From positions 28,452,734 through 28,516,733 of the forward strand of contig OY288259.1 in NCBI GenBank assembly GCA_958450325.1: 64,000 bases of DNA, given 5' to 3'. The notes below the pieces were generated by a model, which saw only the letters and a list, made by a program, of their open reading frames with translations, was not told where the DNA came from and ran no database searches. Numbering within the stretch: position 1 is the stretch's first letter; every line of letters begins with the position of its first letter. This DNA is from Agrostemma githago. Lineage: Eukaryota; Streptophyta; Magnoliopsida; Caryophyllales; Caryophyllaceae. Shown here piece by piece: positions 1 through 10,960 of the stretch. A program made the position numbers and the translations under genes.

Positions 1-2714
1 ATGATGGGAGTGTTATCATCCTCCGGCATGTCAACCACAATGAATTCGACCGGAATGAAGAACTTCCCTATTCGAACCGGCACATCCTCAAACATTCCCA
101 ATGGTGGGTTAAGAGACTTATCGGCCATTTGGAGTGTAATGGACGTACATTTCAACTCCGTCATCCCTAATCGCTCACAAATGGTGTAGGGAATAATGCT
201 CACACTCGCGCCCAAATCGCACATAGCTCTCTCGATCTTGTAATTGCCGATGGTGCATGGGATAGAGAAACTACCCGGGTCCTTCAACTTCGGAAGCGTG
301 GAACCTTGAATAAGCTCGCTCACCACCCTAGTGAACGCTATTGTCTCTTCCGTGTCAATGGACCGCTTCCTAGCTAGGATCTCCTGCATGAATTTTCCAT
401 ATGCCGTGATTTGGGTAAGTAACTCGGTAAACGGGACACTAACATCCAATTTCTTCACAATACTAAGGAATTTGTCTTATTGAGTGTCCACCTTAGTCTT
501 CATTTGCCTTGATGGGTAAGGCAACTTGATTTGGTACTTGCTTTGCTCAATAGGGGTGGACTCTTCAAAGGACACTTTCCTTTTTCCCTTGTCTTTCTCT
601 TGAAGAGGGGAGGGTTGTCTTCTTGGGGTTTCTCAACCTCCCATAAGACTTGCTCCTCAATTGGATTATCAAAGCTTGGCTCTTCTTGATTTGGAGATGC
701 CATTTCTATTGTCGGTTCTTGCGTTGGCTCTTGCTCATTAGGATATGGAGGGGAGTTGTAAGAGGTACCTCTCCTTGTGGTGATAGCATTTATATGCTCA
801 AATGTCGGTGTTTCACCTTGAGAAGGTAATTGCCCTTTTGCCTTGAGGAGCTCCCCGAAGCGAGTTGAGATACTTGAGTCTCAAGTATCTTCATACGGGT
901 ATCTATTATCGCGTTTTCCCCTTGAATATAAGTGAAGAGCTCATGATGGTTTCTTGACATGTCCACTTGGCATTGTTGCATATCTTGATTGCTCCTTTGT
1001 ATCTCCATCAAAGTCTTTTGAATGTCAAAATCCCGAGGTGGAGACGATGGATTATGTGGAGTGTCGGTGATGGCGAGAGGAGTGCCATAATCATGAGTAG
1101 GAGACCGGCTCCTAGGCTTGCTTTGTTGTTGTTGATTTTGAGTTGCTTGTTGACGGTTCCCTTGGAACCCATGAGAATTACCTTGTTGATGGCCTTGATT
1201 GTTGCCATGGTTGTAGCTTTGATAATTTCGGTTTCCTTGGAAATTTTGGTTTCCTTGGAAACCACCATGGTTGAAGTTCCCTTGTTGGAACCCTTGCTTG
1301 TTGTTGTGGAAGGCACCTTGGTTATTTTGCTTGAAGTTGTTGGAGGGTCTTTGGTTACCCACATAACCTTAGTAACCTTCATTGTTGTCCCGTAAGGGAG
1401 GTGGAACATAGGGACGATGTTGTTGTTGATGTTGAAGTGCTTGTTGTTGAGGCACTTGATTGGAAGCTTGGTATTGATTAGAGTAGGAAGCACCTTGCTT
1501 GAACGCTTGAAAGGCGTTCACTTGCTCAATACTCCCTCTACAATTCATAAGGTCATGACCAACGATTCCACAAGTGTCGCACATCCCAAAGTAAGGTGTA
1601 GGAGGTGCGAACCCCAAATCATTCACTTCTTGAATCGGTTGATGGTGGGAGGAACTAGTGCCTTGGACTTGGTTGAGGTGGCTTTGGAGCTTCTTGTCAA
1701 TAGTCTCCATGTGTGTTTTCAATTGAGCTCCAAGGTCAATGCTTAACTTGGTGATAGCATCAACCTCATGCATGCCTCCTCGATGTGCCTTCCTAGGCCT
1801 AGAGTATTGTGAATTATGCACCGCCATCTCTTCGATTCTCGCCCAAGTTTGGTCGTCATCGACCTCGGTGAACCTACCGTTGGACCCATGTTAAGAATAG
1901 CTCTCGAGTCCTCATAAAGACCATTCCAAAATTGTTGCACCAAGAACCATTGTGAGAGTCCATGATGAGGGCACGATCTTACCAAAGACTTAAACCGCTC
2001 CCAAGCTTCATATAGGCTCTCTTCATCCCTTTGTTGCAACCTGGTGATGGAGGCCCTAAGCAAATTCGTCTTTTCCGGAGGGTAAAACTTTTGGTAGAAC
2101 GCCAAGGCAAGCTTTTTCCAAGTATCGATCCCCATGGTTGCCCTATCGAGACTCTTGATCCATTTCTTCGCTTTTCCAATAAGAGAAAACGGGAAAAGTA
2201 CCCAACGAATTTGATCTTGAGTAACCCCGGTTTGAGATATAGCGTCACAATAATCGGAGAAAGTCTCCATGTGTTGGTGCAGGTCTTCGGTGGGCAACCC
2301 ACTAAATTGGTTCCTCTCCACGAGTTGGATAAAATGAGTCTTCGCCACAAAATTCCCGGTATAAGTATCCGGTAATACACTCGGTCCCGGCAAGACATCC
2401 TCGGTGAATGTGGAGTGAGAGGAAAACTTCGGCATTCTTGGATATAAGGGAGAAGATGGTGGTGTAGAGGGTGTTGATGTAGATGAAGAGGGGGAACTAG
2501 GAGAAGAGGAATCACCAAAAGGGTTAATGAATCCCCCCTCGGCCGTCTCTCGATGAGTATTGTTCAAGTCGGCTCCTTGGGCTTGCCTTTGATGAGTATT
2601 GCTTGCACTCGGTTGAGAGATCCTAACCCGATTAATCGTCCGTTGGCGAAAGGCTCGAAAGAGTCTCTCCGGCTCTGGATTAAAGAGATAGAAGTTGCCT
2701 CCCCTCCTAGGCAT
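1..2714 (-). pseudogene. gag-protease region of Athila-type element #1, disrupted and partial
   Basis: The Gag start at 2714 follows the PBS leader by about 210 bp. Its N-terminus carries a PEPERLFRAFR motif also found at the start of element #2's Gag. A retrotransposon-gag core follows (WxxFxxxFYPPEKT, then RCPHHGL-like motifs), then a CX2CX4HX4C zinc knuckle (CDTCGIVGHDLMNC, near 1570-1620) and an N/Q/G-rich tail. Bases 1-240 read, on the minus strand, as an aspartic protease with a DLGASVS-type active site. Lesions seen are a frameshift near 1880, an in-frame TAA at 1369-1371, and further breaks between 790 and 500. Structural Gag would assemble particles and the protease would cut the polyprotein; this copy cannot encode them intact. 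Reverse transcriptase lies beyond the window. Confidence 0.85.
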
Positions 2715-2928
2715 GCACTACACACTAGAACAAACGTGAGAACACCTAGTGCTTTATGGGCACTAGGCAACGACAATAAACAAACACAACTAGAGACAAA
2801 GAGAAAAAGAAGAAATAAAACTAAGGAAAGAAGAAAAATCTAGAGAATATTCACAAGAGAAGGTAGGAGAACACAAAGAAGGGTAACTAAGTCTAGAAAT
2901 AAGCAAACTAAGGCTAAACAATGCACCG

Positions 2929-2946
2929 TCCCCGGCAACGGCGCCA
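2929..2946 (-). promoter_or_regulatory. primer-binding site (tRNA-Asp), element #1
   Basis: The minus strand reads TGGCGCCGTTGCCGGGGA, the complement of the 3' end of plant tRNA-Asp including CCA. It lies 3 bp inside the LTR boundary. It primes minus-strand DNA synthesis in Athila-type elements. Confidence 0.93.
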
Positions 2947-2949
2947 AAT

Positions 2950-4557
2950 TGATGGTAAGGATTTGTCACGTCCCTAGCCGATCAATAAAACACCGACTAA
3001 CCTAGTGGGTAGCTAGGTATATCAAGGTTTAGACTAGGTCGGCCTACAACGAGACTAGGTCACCAAACGAACACAAAGAATGCAATAAAAGGAAAACTAA
3101 TGATGGAGGAGAGGTATGACTAAGCTAATGATCGAACTAATAAATAAACTAAAAGAACGATGACTAACTAAGGAGATGAACTCAAATATGGAAGAAAGTG
3201 GGGTAGGTCGGGTTCATAGAAGTAGAAGGGTAATTGGAGTGATCAAGGGTATAGGTGTCTCCTAATTGCTAGGGTCGATCCGGGCTCTCGCAACTTAGAC
3301 CGATGCCAAGGTGGGTCCGGGCTCTCGCAACTTAGACCCTAGTCCGCGCTCTCGCGACTAAACTATTCTCAACATTTCCACACAATAGACAAACAATGAG
3401 AAGATGAACATAAGTATGGGAAGCATGGCCACTACAACTCATACAAGCAAATCAACAAACACATGGAGTGCCCACAATGTGACTAACAACAAAGATGTAA
3501 CCTTTTCCCCTTAATCAACCCTAATCATCCATAATCTACCCCTAATCCCCCAACTAACCCCACAAGATTACTACTCACTCATTATCAATGAAAAACTAAC
3601 AATCATAAGAGAAAACAAACTCACAAACCAAACATCCATTATGAACAATGAGAACAATAGCAAGAACAATATGAAAAGATTCAAACAAGATTAAATAAAC
3701 AAGATTAAGAGTAGGGATGATTATACCAACACTAGGATGATGAAAAAGATGAAAACTTGCATTAATGAGAAACCCAAATACAATCCCAAGGTTGTCAAGC
3801 TTGGAACAATCTTCAAGAATCCCTTAATACAAGAACTAATTACAAGGATTAACTAGAGATTAACTAAGATTAAAGAAAGATTAAAGCTAATGAGTGAAAG
3901 TAAATCTAGGGTTTTGGAGGCTTAAACTAGTCTAGGGTATGATAAGATGTCTTAATATTACAAGAAGGGAGTATATATATGGGTACAAGAATGAAGAAGA
4001 AGAAAAGAAGAAGTCTCGCGCAGCCCCTGCTCCTTCCCGCCCGGGACGGATTGGTCCCGCCCGGGACGGTTTGGTCCCGACCGGGACGGCCTGGTCCCGA
4101 TCGGGACGGCCTGGTCTCGCCCGGGACGGGCTCCTCACAGTAACCTCTTCAATTGTGCACCCCATCCCGATCGGGATGAGGCCTTCCCGATCGGGATGAG
4201 GCCTTCCCGACCGGGATGGGTCTTGTAGGCCTCCCTTAAGAGCTTTTTGGTCCTTCCTTGCTTCTCATGGGATTCTCCTCGATTCTCGGGACTCGGGATC
4301 GGGTCTCGGAGGCTCGGGATTGGGTCCCAAGGTCTCGGGGTCGATTCCAAGGCATCGAGTCATCGTTCCTTTACTCCGTTGGCTCCAAAATGTGTATGTA
4401 TGGAGTCGGAATCGCTCCAACTCTTCCAAATCGATCTCGGGAACCTGAAACAAACTAAAGGAAGCATAAGAAGCCCATAAATCGCTCCCAAGGAGCGATT
4501 CCACAAGGAAAATGGGACCAAAACACAACAAATAGGCACTACAAACTACACTTATCA
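2950..4557 (-). repeat. 5' LTR of Athila-type element #1
   Basis: The plus strand begins TGATGG and ends CTTATCA. In element orientation the LTR therefore runs TGATAAG...CCATCA, matching both ends of the solo LTR at 44924-46585. Landmarks in element orientation are a perfect hairpin AATCGCTCC/GGAGCGATT at about 4479-4499 near the LTR start, a palindrome cluster (4033-4214), a TATA-like box (3971-3981) and three copies of a GCGAGAGCCCGG motif in the 3' half (about 3280-3360). The length is 1608 bp. Confidence 0.9.
4033..4214 (-). promoter_or_regulatory. palindrome cluster upstream of LTR TATA box (element #1)
   Basis: The cluster holds seven or eight copies of imperfect to perfect palindromes of type TCCCGRYCGGGA, spaced about 15-25 bp apart. 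Examples are TCCCGACCGGGA and TCCCGATCGGGA. In element orientation the cluster ends about 52 bp before the TATA-like box at 3981-3971. The solo LTR has the same arrangement at 45267-45411. Confidence 0.75.
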
Positions 4558-4920
4558 AGGTGTCTATGGCAGTTTCCAAAAAACACCCGATGATGATCGG
4601 ACGCTAATGTGTTTCTATGCGCTCGGATACGGGCTCAAATCCATTAATTTTTGGCTAACACACTTACGGAGTACAAATCTCACCAAACGGACCTCAAATC
4701 CATGCCTAGTGGATCATTCCAAGTCAAACAAGACTAATTTGGGCCGAAACCGACACCGGAAATAAAACCGACTTTTAGCGATTGGGTCAACCCCGGTCAA
4801 AGTCGTTTCCGAGACACACAAAACAGCCCCTCACATCATCAAAAGTCCAAGTCAAACACAAAACCCATCAAGCATTCAAAGTCAAGGTCCAAAAGACTGA
4901 CCTGCGCGACCCAGCTGGGC

Positions 4921-5025
4921 CACTCGGTCGAGTGACCCACCCACTCGATCGAGTGGGCCTATTTTGAGCCCGACGGCTGGCATAACGGGCCACTCGACCG
5001 AGTTGGCCTCCTACTCGGTCGAGTA
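4921..5025 (+). promoter_or_regulatory. ACTCGATCGAGT palindrome cluster upstream of TATA (family B copy 1)
   Basis: Four palindromes of type CACTCGRYCGAGTG end 28 bp before the TATA box at 5053. The central bases alternate (GATC, GGTC, GACC) while the arms ACTC/GAGT stay fixed. Confidence 0.75.
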
Positions 5026-5970
5026 ACCCTAAACCGGGTGCCCTAGCTTTTCCTATATAAGCAACCCCCATGCACACATCTTCAACACTTTTTTCACAAC
5101 TTTTCACAACCCTAAAACAAACCCTAGAGCAACCCTACACACACACATACAACGTCTTTTACAAACCCTAGCAATTCTACACTAGCAAAACCATAAACCT
5201 AGTTTTAGGAATCAAAACCCTAACCACCATAACTCAACCTCCATAAACCTCGAAGCTTCCGTGTTAAAGCCGCGACTACGAGCCTTATCCGAGACAAGAA
5301 CATGTAGGTTGAGGGTGCCAAAACCCCTTTCTCTTCTTCTTCTCTTTCTCTCGTCATCTTCCTTTGTTTTACGTTTTTTTTTGTTTTTTTTATCGTTATT
5401 ATCGCATCCTAATATCACTAATATTGATAGTATTAATATCAAAGCATTAAAATACTTGTCGATTTGTGTCGAATAAGAGGGATATCGGAATAAGGAAACC
5501 CGAATATACAAGTGTACTGCACACAGCGTTGCCGGTCGCTTATTCCGATACCACGATTATTTGATTATTGAGACAAGTTAACTTAAACAATATTTCGTTA
5601 TTATTTCTCGTCGTCATCATCATTAGTCTTGCATCCATCAATTTTCAAATCAATTTTAATAAGGGTCGAAACCCGTTGACACGGATCCGACATTACAATC
5701 TCTAGGGATTTATCGATGTCGGAGAAGTCGAGGGAATCAAGTCTTTTTATTATTTATTTAATCAAAGAGTCAATTTTTCTAAATCACATTAAATCAATTT
5801 AAGGCAATTTTCGTTGATGCTAAAATAATTGTCAAAACAATTCGTTAGAATTATGGCATTATTAAACGCGGAGAAAATTTAATCATATCACGACAATCAA
5901 ATCAAAGCAATCTTAAAACGATTTTAAAATCAATGCAATTTTCACAAACGAATTGTAATTCGTACAGAGG

Positions 5971-6195
5971 GCACTCGACCGAGTGCCTAGCCCACTCGGT
6001 CGAGTGGCACCTCAAAACCAGATCAGAATGCTCATTACGACCCCCACTCGATCGAGTCTCACAGTGACTCGGTCGAGTGGCCATGTACTCGACCGAGTTG
6101 GTCAATAACTCGGCCGAGTACGGTCTGCAACGCAAAACAGAATCATTTTTTTAGGGTCCACTCGATCGAGTCCATCGACCACTCGATCGAGTAGC
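5971..6195 (+). promoter_or_regulatory. second ACTCGATCGAGT palindrome cluster (family B copy 1)
   Basis: Eight further ACTCGNNCGAGT palindromes lie about 0.9 kb downstream of the TATA box, so probably in the transcribed R/U5 part, where they could fold as RNA hairpins. Copies 3 and 4 have equivalents at 48253-48362 and 58289-58396. Confidence 0.65.
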
Positions 6196-7007
6196 CTCAT
6201 AACGACTAAAACGCGAGTCGTATATTCTTCTATTTTTCAAACTCAATAGTATTTTGCGACTTAGGTCAACACGTGCTCAATTAATCACGTGTATACTATC
6301 TTTTCAAACCATGCATCTCATATTTGCATCTCGTTTACATCATTCAATTCAATTCATCATTTGCACAAACCGTTATTATTCGTTAAATCATTACATCGTT
6401 ACTAACGCGTTTGTTATTTCTTTTGTCAATTTAACTTTTTGTTCGTTTATTGTACTAAATGAACCCACATGCTAAAATTCCACTTTGACGTAGAATTAAT
6501 TGCATTAAATTGACTTAGAAACCCGTTTCAATTCCATTCACATGTTTAGGGAAAATAAATCTTTGCATATCATTTTCCCGTTTTACTAACGCGCGTATTG
6601 TAAGTCATTCGAGTTCTTAGTAGAGGCCGCTAATGTGCGGGCGGGGTTGGGTGTCCTTTGTGGGCTTCCCAACACGTACCCTCACCCCTTACTCAGAACC
6701 TCGGTTTCCGGATGCCCGAAACCGTTGGCGCACGAGAGTCATTCATACACGATATCCGATAATGTCGGTATCGGTATCGCAATGCAAAGGGACGAGCCCA
6801 ATAAACTCTGACATCGGAAATGGACCGTATTTTGTATATGGACCACTACGACATAGAGTGGGCTCGAATGGTTCCGAATAACCACAAAATTCGGTGGCGA
6901 CTCCACATAGACCTAAATTTCAATTCGATCCATTCTCATATAGAGATTCATTCGCCTACCCAAACCCGCGCGTGGCCGCGTCGGGGTGAACCTATGTCAT
7001 GTCCACA

Positions 7008-8246
7008 AAAGTTTTAATTGATTTTAGATTGTGATGTGGAGGATGATTTTCCGTTCATCATTATATTATACAATTATGTATGGCTGGAATGAATTGTATA
7101 AGTTTTATTCTTTTACTGTTAGTCTAATTTTATGATTTGAATTGTAAAGAATTGAAATGATTGGTTTATTGTATCATTATGAGATTATTGTTTGATTTAT
7201 GCGGCTATGAAGTTATATGGGATTGGTTTTAGTTGAGTGTTGAATCAGAATGTTTACTGCAAGAGTATTTGATTGAAACTAAGACTGGGCTTGTATGTTG
7301 CATCATGCTTGGTTAATTATTTGTGTATATGTTGGAAATATCTGAGAATTTGGAGGATTTGGAAGACACCCAACATACAAGCATCGTAATTCGTTCATCA
7401 TTGTGACCCCCCGATGCGAATCGTCTCGCCCAACAGACAAGAATCAATAATGCCGCCGCAACTTACTGTATCTTAAAATTCCCTTACTACTACATACCAG
7501 TTTTTTTCATTTATCATTTTATTCCTGTCATATTAATGCATACATTGTTCTGATTGTTGATTTTTTTGGAACTCATAATCAAAGTTTCTTGTATTAGTCA
7601 TATTATTCGGATGTAAGCAAGTCATTATTCTGATTCATGGAATAGTTTTAAGCTTCCGTGAATTTTTGTGTACGCTAACCCTTGTCTTTTCTTCTAATCA
7701 TGTATGATTGCAGTGAACCGTATAATGATTGACAGACTAACAGTAAAGTTTTAATCGTGCTTCTAAACAATTTTGGGAATGCATTGAGTGAAGATTTTTG
7801 TTAGCTAATGATCTGTCGGACAGAGGATAGGACTAGAGGTAATGCAAATGACTTTATGTGTATGCTGGAGTAAGATTTCATCTGTGTCATATTTGACTTG
7901 TACTACTTTTGGTTAGCCTTTGTTAGAGTGTGATAATGATACCTTTCTATATATAGTTTGTGAATATCATAGATTGCTTCATCAAATACTATTATCTACT
8001 CATAATTAACTGTTATTTTGTGTATAGACCGTGAATCCTGAATTTCAGTAACTAGAATTAACAGAGGATGAAGGTTTCCATTTCCATTGCTGAAGGGCTT
8101 GACACGTTAAAAGAAATTACTCGAGCTATGAATGAGGTTTGCTTGGCACTGTTTCATTAGACTGTTCTCAGGATAGAAGTCATAGAACTAAAGCTAAAAA
8201 ATTGCAGGAAATCGACAGATAAGTTCGTCTCATGGATGAAAAACAG
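7008..8246. other. unassigned AT-rich DNA
   Basis: There is no LTR, PBS or sustained reading frame. A short coding-like stretch begins at an ATG near 8067 (reading MKVSISIAEGLDTLKEIT on +) but stops within about 30 codons. I do not recognise it. Its position beside the next entry suggests debris of older insertions. Confidence 0.3.
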
Positions 8247-8417
8247 GACAAGGTAACTTATTATTATCTTTGTTGGTCTGACAATGAGACGCAACGACAC
8301 ATCTTTTTTCTGTGCGCTTATTCCAGGCAGTGTATCACCATTCTGCAGGTTTTTTTGGACAGTAATGAGCCTGCCCAGGACATTCTGAACTGGTGCAAGA
8401 ATCTGAGATATCAATGA
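8247..8417 (+). pseudogene. possible LINE ORF2 C-terminal (zf-RVT-like) remnant
   Basis: This short frame contains a Cys...His...Cys arrangement (CWSDNETQRHIFFLC then AYSRQC) like the zinc-binding domain after plant LINE reverse transcriptases. Compare the HFFFRCSYS motif in the LINE at 26371-27990. Only about 55 codons survive, with no RT upstream. An ordinary gene fragment is possible. Confidence 0.4.
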
Positions 8418-9480
8418 GGTGTGTTATTAGGATTACACCGACTTCCTGTTATTTTATATAGTAGTTCTAGAAATGTCATCTCAAGTGCCTTAAGCTTAAT
8501 TAAAAGCGCGCATAAACAAAGAACTATAGACTACATAATTTTGTTCTCCTAGTTGGTAAACTCTTCAACAAAAACCCTAATTTTATCGTCTCCGTCGATC
8601 GATTTTGAATTATCTTCTACAGGTTTCTTCCTTTCTTCAGCTCTTTCATTAATTGTCCATCATATATTCATATGTCATCGATTCCCCTTATTTAGTGAAT
8701 TTATTTTCTATTCATTGCTTCAATTAGTAATTCAGTTCTTAATTTTTTATATTTTGTGATGTTTTTGCCTGATACGTTGCTCAAACCCACGTAGGCAACA
8801 ATGGGTGTTGCGAACAAGTCGTACCTCTCGTCCCTTAGTATAAAGCTGCGTGGGGGAAGGTAGTGATGATTCGTGTAAAGAAATAAGCGCAAAGTTGTAA
8901 AGAGCACAAATCATTATAACTGTTTCATAAGTTTGGATACTGTATTAACTTAGTATTGTTTCAGGTGTGTAAAAGAGAAGAACATACCAGCCTGATGTAC
9001 AAGTCCGTGATTAACTAAGAAGGCTCTGAATATACAGATTCACTACTGGAAGTGCAGTTGAAACAGATGAAGGCTTCGCTTGATAAAGGCAACCGATTAA
9101 CTAAGCACTCTGAAGCTTTACCGAATTTTCCAATAACTAGAAACTCTAGCAATTTTAACTTTTGTATGATACCAATTTATGCTCATGTATTTTTTGACTA
9201 GGTGTTAACGAATTAATTTGATACTCATATTAGCCTTTGTAATGACAAAATTTATTTTCAATATCATACATGATATTATTTCATATGTTTTGTGTTTTTT
9301 GTAAGAAGCTACCTTTTATTTTGTAAGAAAAATCCCAAATAATAAAAAGCTTTAAAAAAATGACGTATTTCAATGAAAAAAAATCTTAATAAAGGAAAGA
9401 AAAAAAAGGTGGGAGTAAGCATTCATAAGAAGGGTTTAGGTGGCATTTATTTAATCATTTACCAGCATATCCATAATTGT
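8418..9480. other. unassigned DNA with 5'UTR-like and coding-like scraps
   Basis: Around 8545-8640 the sequence looks like a plant 5' leader (AAACCCTAATTTTATCGTC) but no exon follows. A coding-like stretch at about 9047-9165 (reading EVQLKQMKASLDKGNRL on +) is open for about 35 codons. Neither piece could be matched to a family by eye. Confidence 0.25.
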
Positions 9481-9607
9481 CACTAGAAGTTTTAGAGATA
9501 TTGGATCTGGTGGCATTTGAGCAAATGCTGCTATTATTTGTTGCAGCATTTACATATGCCACCTGAATACAAATTAAATGCCACTAAAGATATATTCTCT
9601 TGTTGTG
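9481..9607. mobile_element. possible small CACTA-like foldback MITE
   Basis: The left end CACTAGAAG and the right end CTTGTTGTG (reverse complement CACAACAAG) resemble CACTA termini. GTGGCATTT and ATGCCAC motifs face each other, and the centre is a perfect 9-bp inverted repeat AAATGCTGC/GCAGCATTT. I see no matching 3-bp target duplication, so the exact ends are uncertain. Confidence 0.4.
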
Positions 9608-10960
9608 GGGATTAAAACGTTTATTTGGTATACAGGACATAGTGTTAAACAATAGACAACAAATGTGAAAGAGAAGTAGAATGATATACATCCTTTAATA
9701 CATGACTATGCTCACTACGAACATGTTATCGACGCTTTGAACGAAATCTACCCGGACTTGTACGACGACTAAGTGCATAGGGACGGAAGTAAGGTAATCT
9801 TGATTAAGTTGCTCTACTGCATAAGGACGGGTTGTAAGCTATTTTTCAATCAATTGCTATGTACATTGCCGTTTGGTAAATTGTTTTGGAATGTAACTGG
9901 CTTGCATGTTACAAAATTGGTACACGGTAATTTTCGATTTTGTTTACGGTGTTGGTTAAAATTCTGCTTGTGAATGTTAGGCTAAGTAATGCGTTTGTTG
10001 GTCAGTAATTCATGTCGACCACGAATATTAAACACAGCGTCATCACGACTTTGTCATGGTGTCGATAGTATGCATAGAATGCGACCAAACGTTACGGGTT
10101 AAATTAGTAGTTGGGCACTTACACATTATTGTGTCTTTGTGGCAGTAATAAATAGTCTGAAACTGTACTTAATGAGTAATACTAATGGATTCTCGAGGCC
10201 GTCCGTAAGTCGATTAACTAATTACAAAAGTTGATATATATTTGAACGTAAATGAATTAAATTACAGTCTAATAAATTAATTTAACGAACAACATATGAG
10301 TGGAGCTCATCGTGTCACAAACCGATAGCAAATATGAGTTTATCAGAAAGTAGTTTAAATAGTTAAGGTAAGTAATGAATTCGTAAGTACTTAACACAAA
10401 AGAATTCATAAGGTTCGCTTCACCGTAACGGCTCTCATTAGTTGGGATACGACTAAATGGCGTACCGTAATACTACACAGTAACGCTGAAAGTGTAATAT
10501 AACATCTAATATCGGGATCATTTAGTGTGCGCACCGTAAACTTTTGTTACCGTACGACATAACGTAATAGATATACAACGGAATACGGCTTCCAAAAAAC
10601 GTTACTGTATACGTTTGCACTGATTAACAGAAAGATATTACGGTTGACAAAGATTATGCAATAATATGTAAGAAAATTGAAAGAATCGGAGAGTAATGAT
10701 GACTGGTTAACTCAATTGGCAAGCAAAGGGTTATTTTTTCATTTTTTTCCAAAAGTAACTTCCACAATTACTGCTGCTGCATTAACCACTTGCAGTAATT
10801 ATGACATCACACTCAACTTCCACCACTTCATAACCGTATAGGGCAAAATCTTTAGCATGCAAACCTCAAATATTCGATAATTCCCAAATCGAAATCACTC
10901 TTCAACTGAAAAATAAATTAGAATAAAAGAGAAAGAAAAACTGGTATCAATGGCAAAACG
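9608..10960. other. unassigned AT-rich DNA
   Basis: At 9690-9771 a short frame reads HVIDALNEIYPDLYDD and then stops, like the C-terminus of a protein; the family is not recognised. From about 10400 to 10650 the text is rich in CCGTAA and CGTAAC words without clear periodicity. No gene is supported. Confidence 0.25.

Larger units (their letters stand above)
1..4557 (-). mobile_element. Athila-type Ty3/Gypsy element #1 (5' part)
   Basis: The order on the minus strand is LTR (2950-4557), tRNA-Asp PBS (2929-2946), leader, gag (from 2714), then protease running off the left edge. The gag, the tRNA-Asp PBS and the LTR resemble the solo LTR at 44924-46585, which places it in the Athila/Calypso branch. 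It sits inside the Ogre-like LTR that continues at 4558: the flank resumes at about base 26 of that LTR, and the presumed 5-bp target duplication copy on this side is AGGTG. The other end lies outside the window, so completeness cannot be judged. Confidence 0.88.
4558..7007 (+). repeat. Ogre-like LTR (family B, copy 1), first ~25 bp displaced by Athila #1
   Basis: The sequence resumes at AGGTGTCTATGGCAG, which is base 26 of the 'TGTAGACACC' LTR seen whole at 56853, and ends in the shared terminus GTCATGTCCACA. It carries two palindrome clusters (4921-5025 and 5971-6195), a TATA box (CTATATAA, 5053-5061), and the conserved 3' block (about 6615-7007) present in all four copies. No tRNA-Arg PBS follows, so this is a solo LTR or a 3' LTR. 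The 5' flank is outside the window. Confidence 0.88.

Noticed and set aside
2564..2843. plus-strand frames over the start of Athila #1 gag
   Set aside because: Shadows of the minus-strand gag and its leader, with no independent signal.
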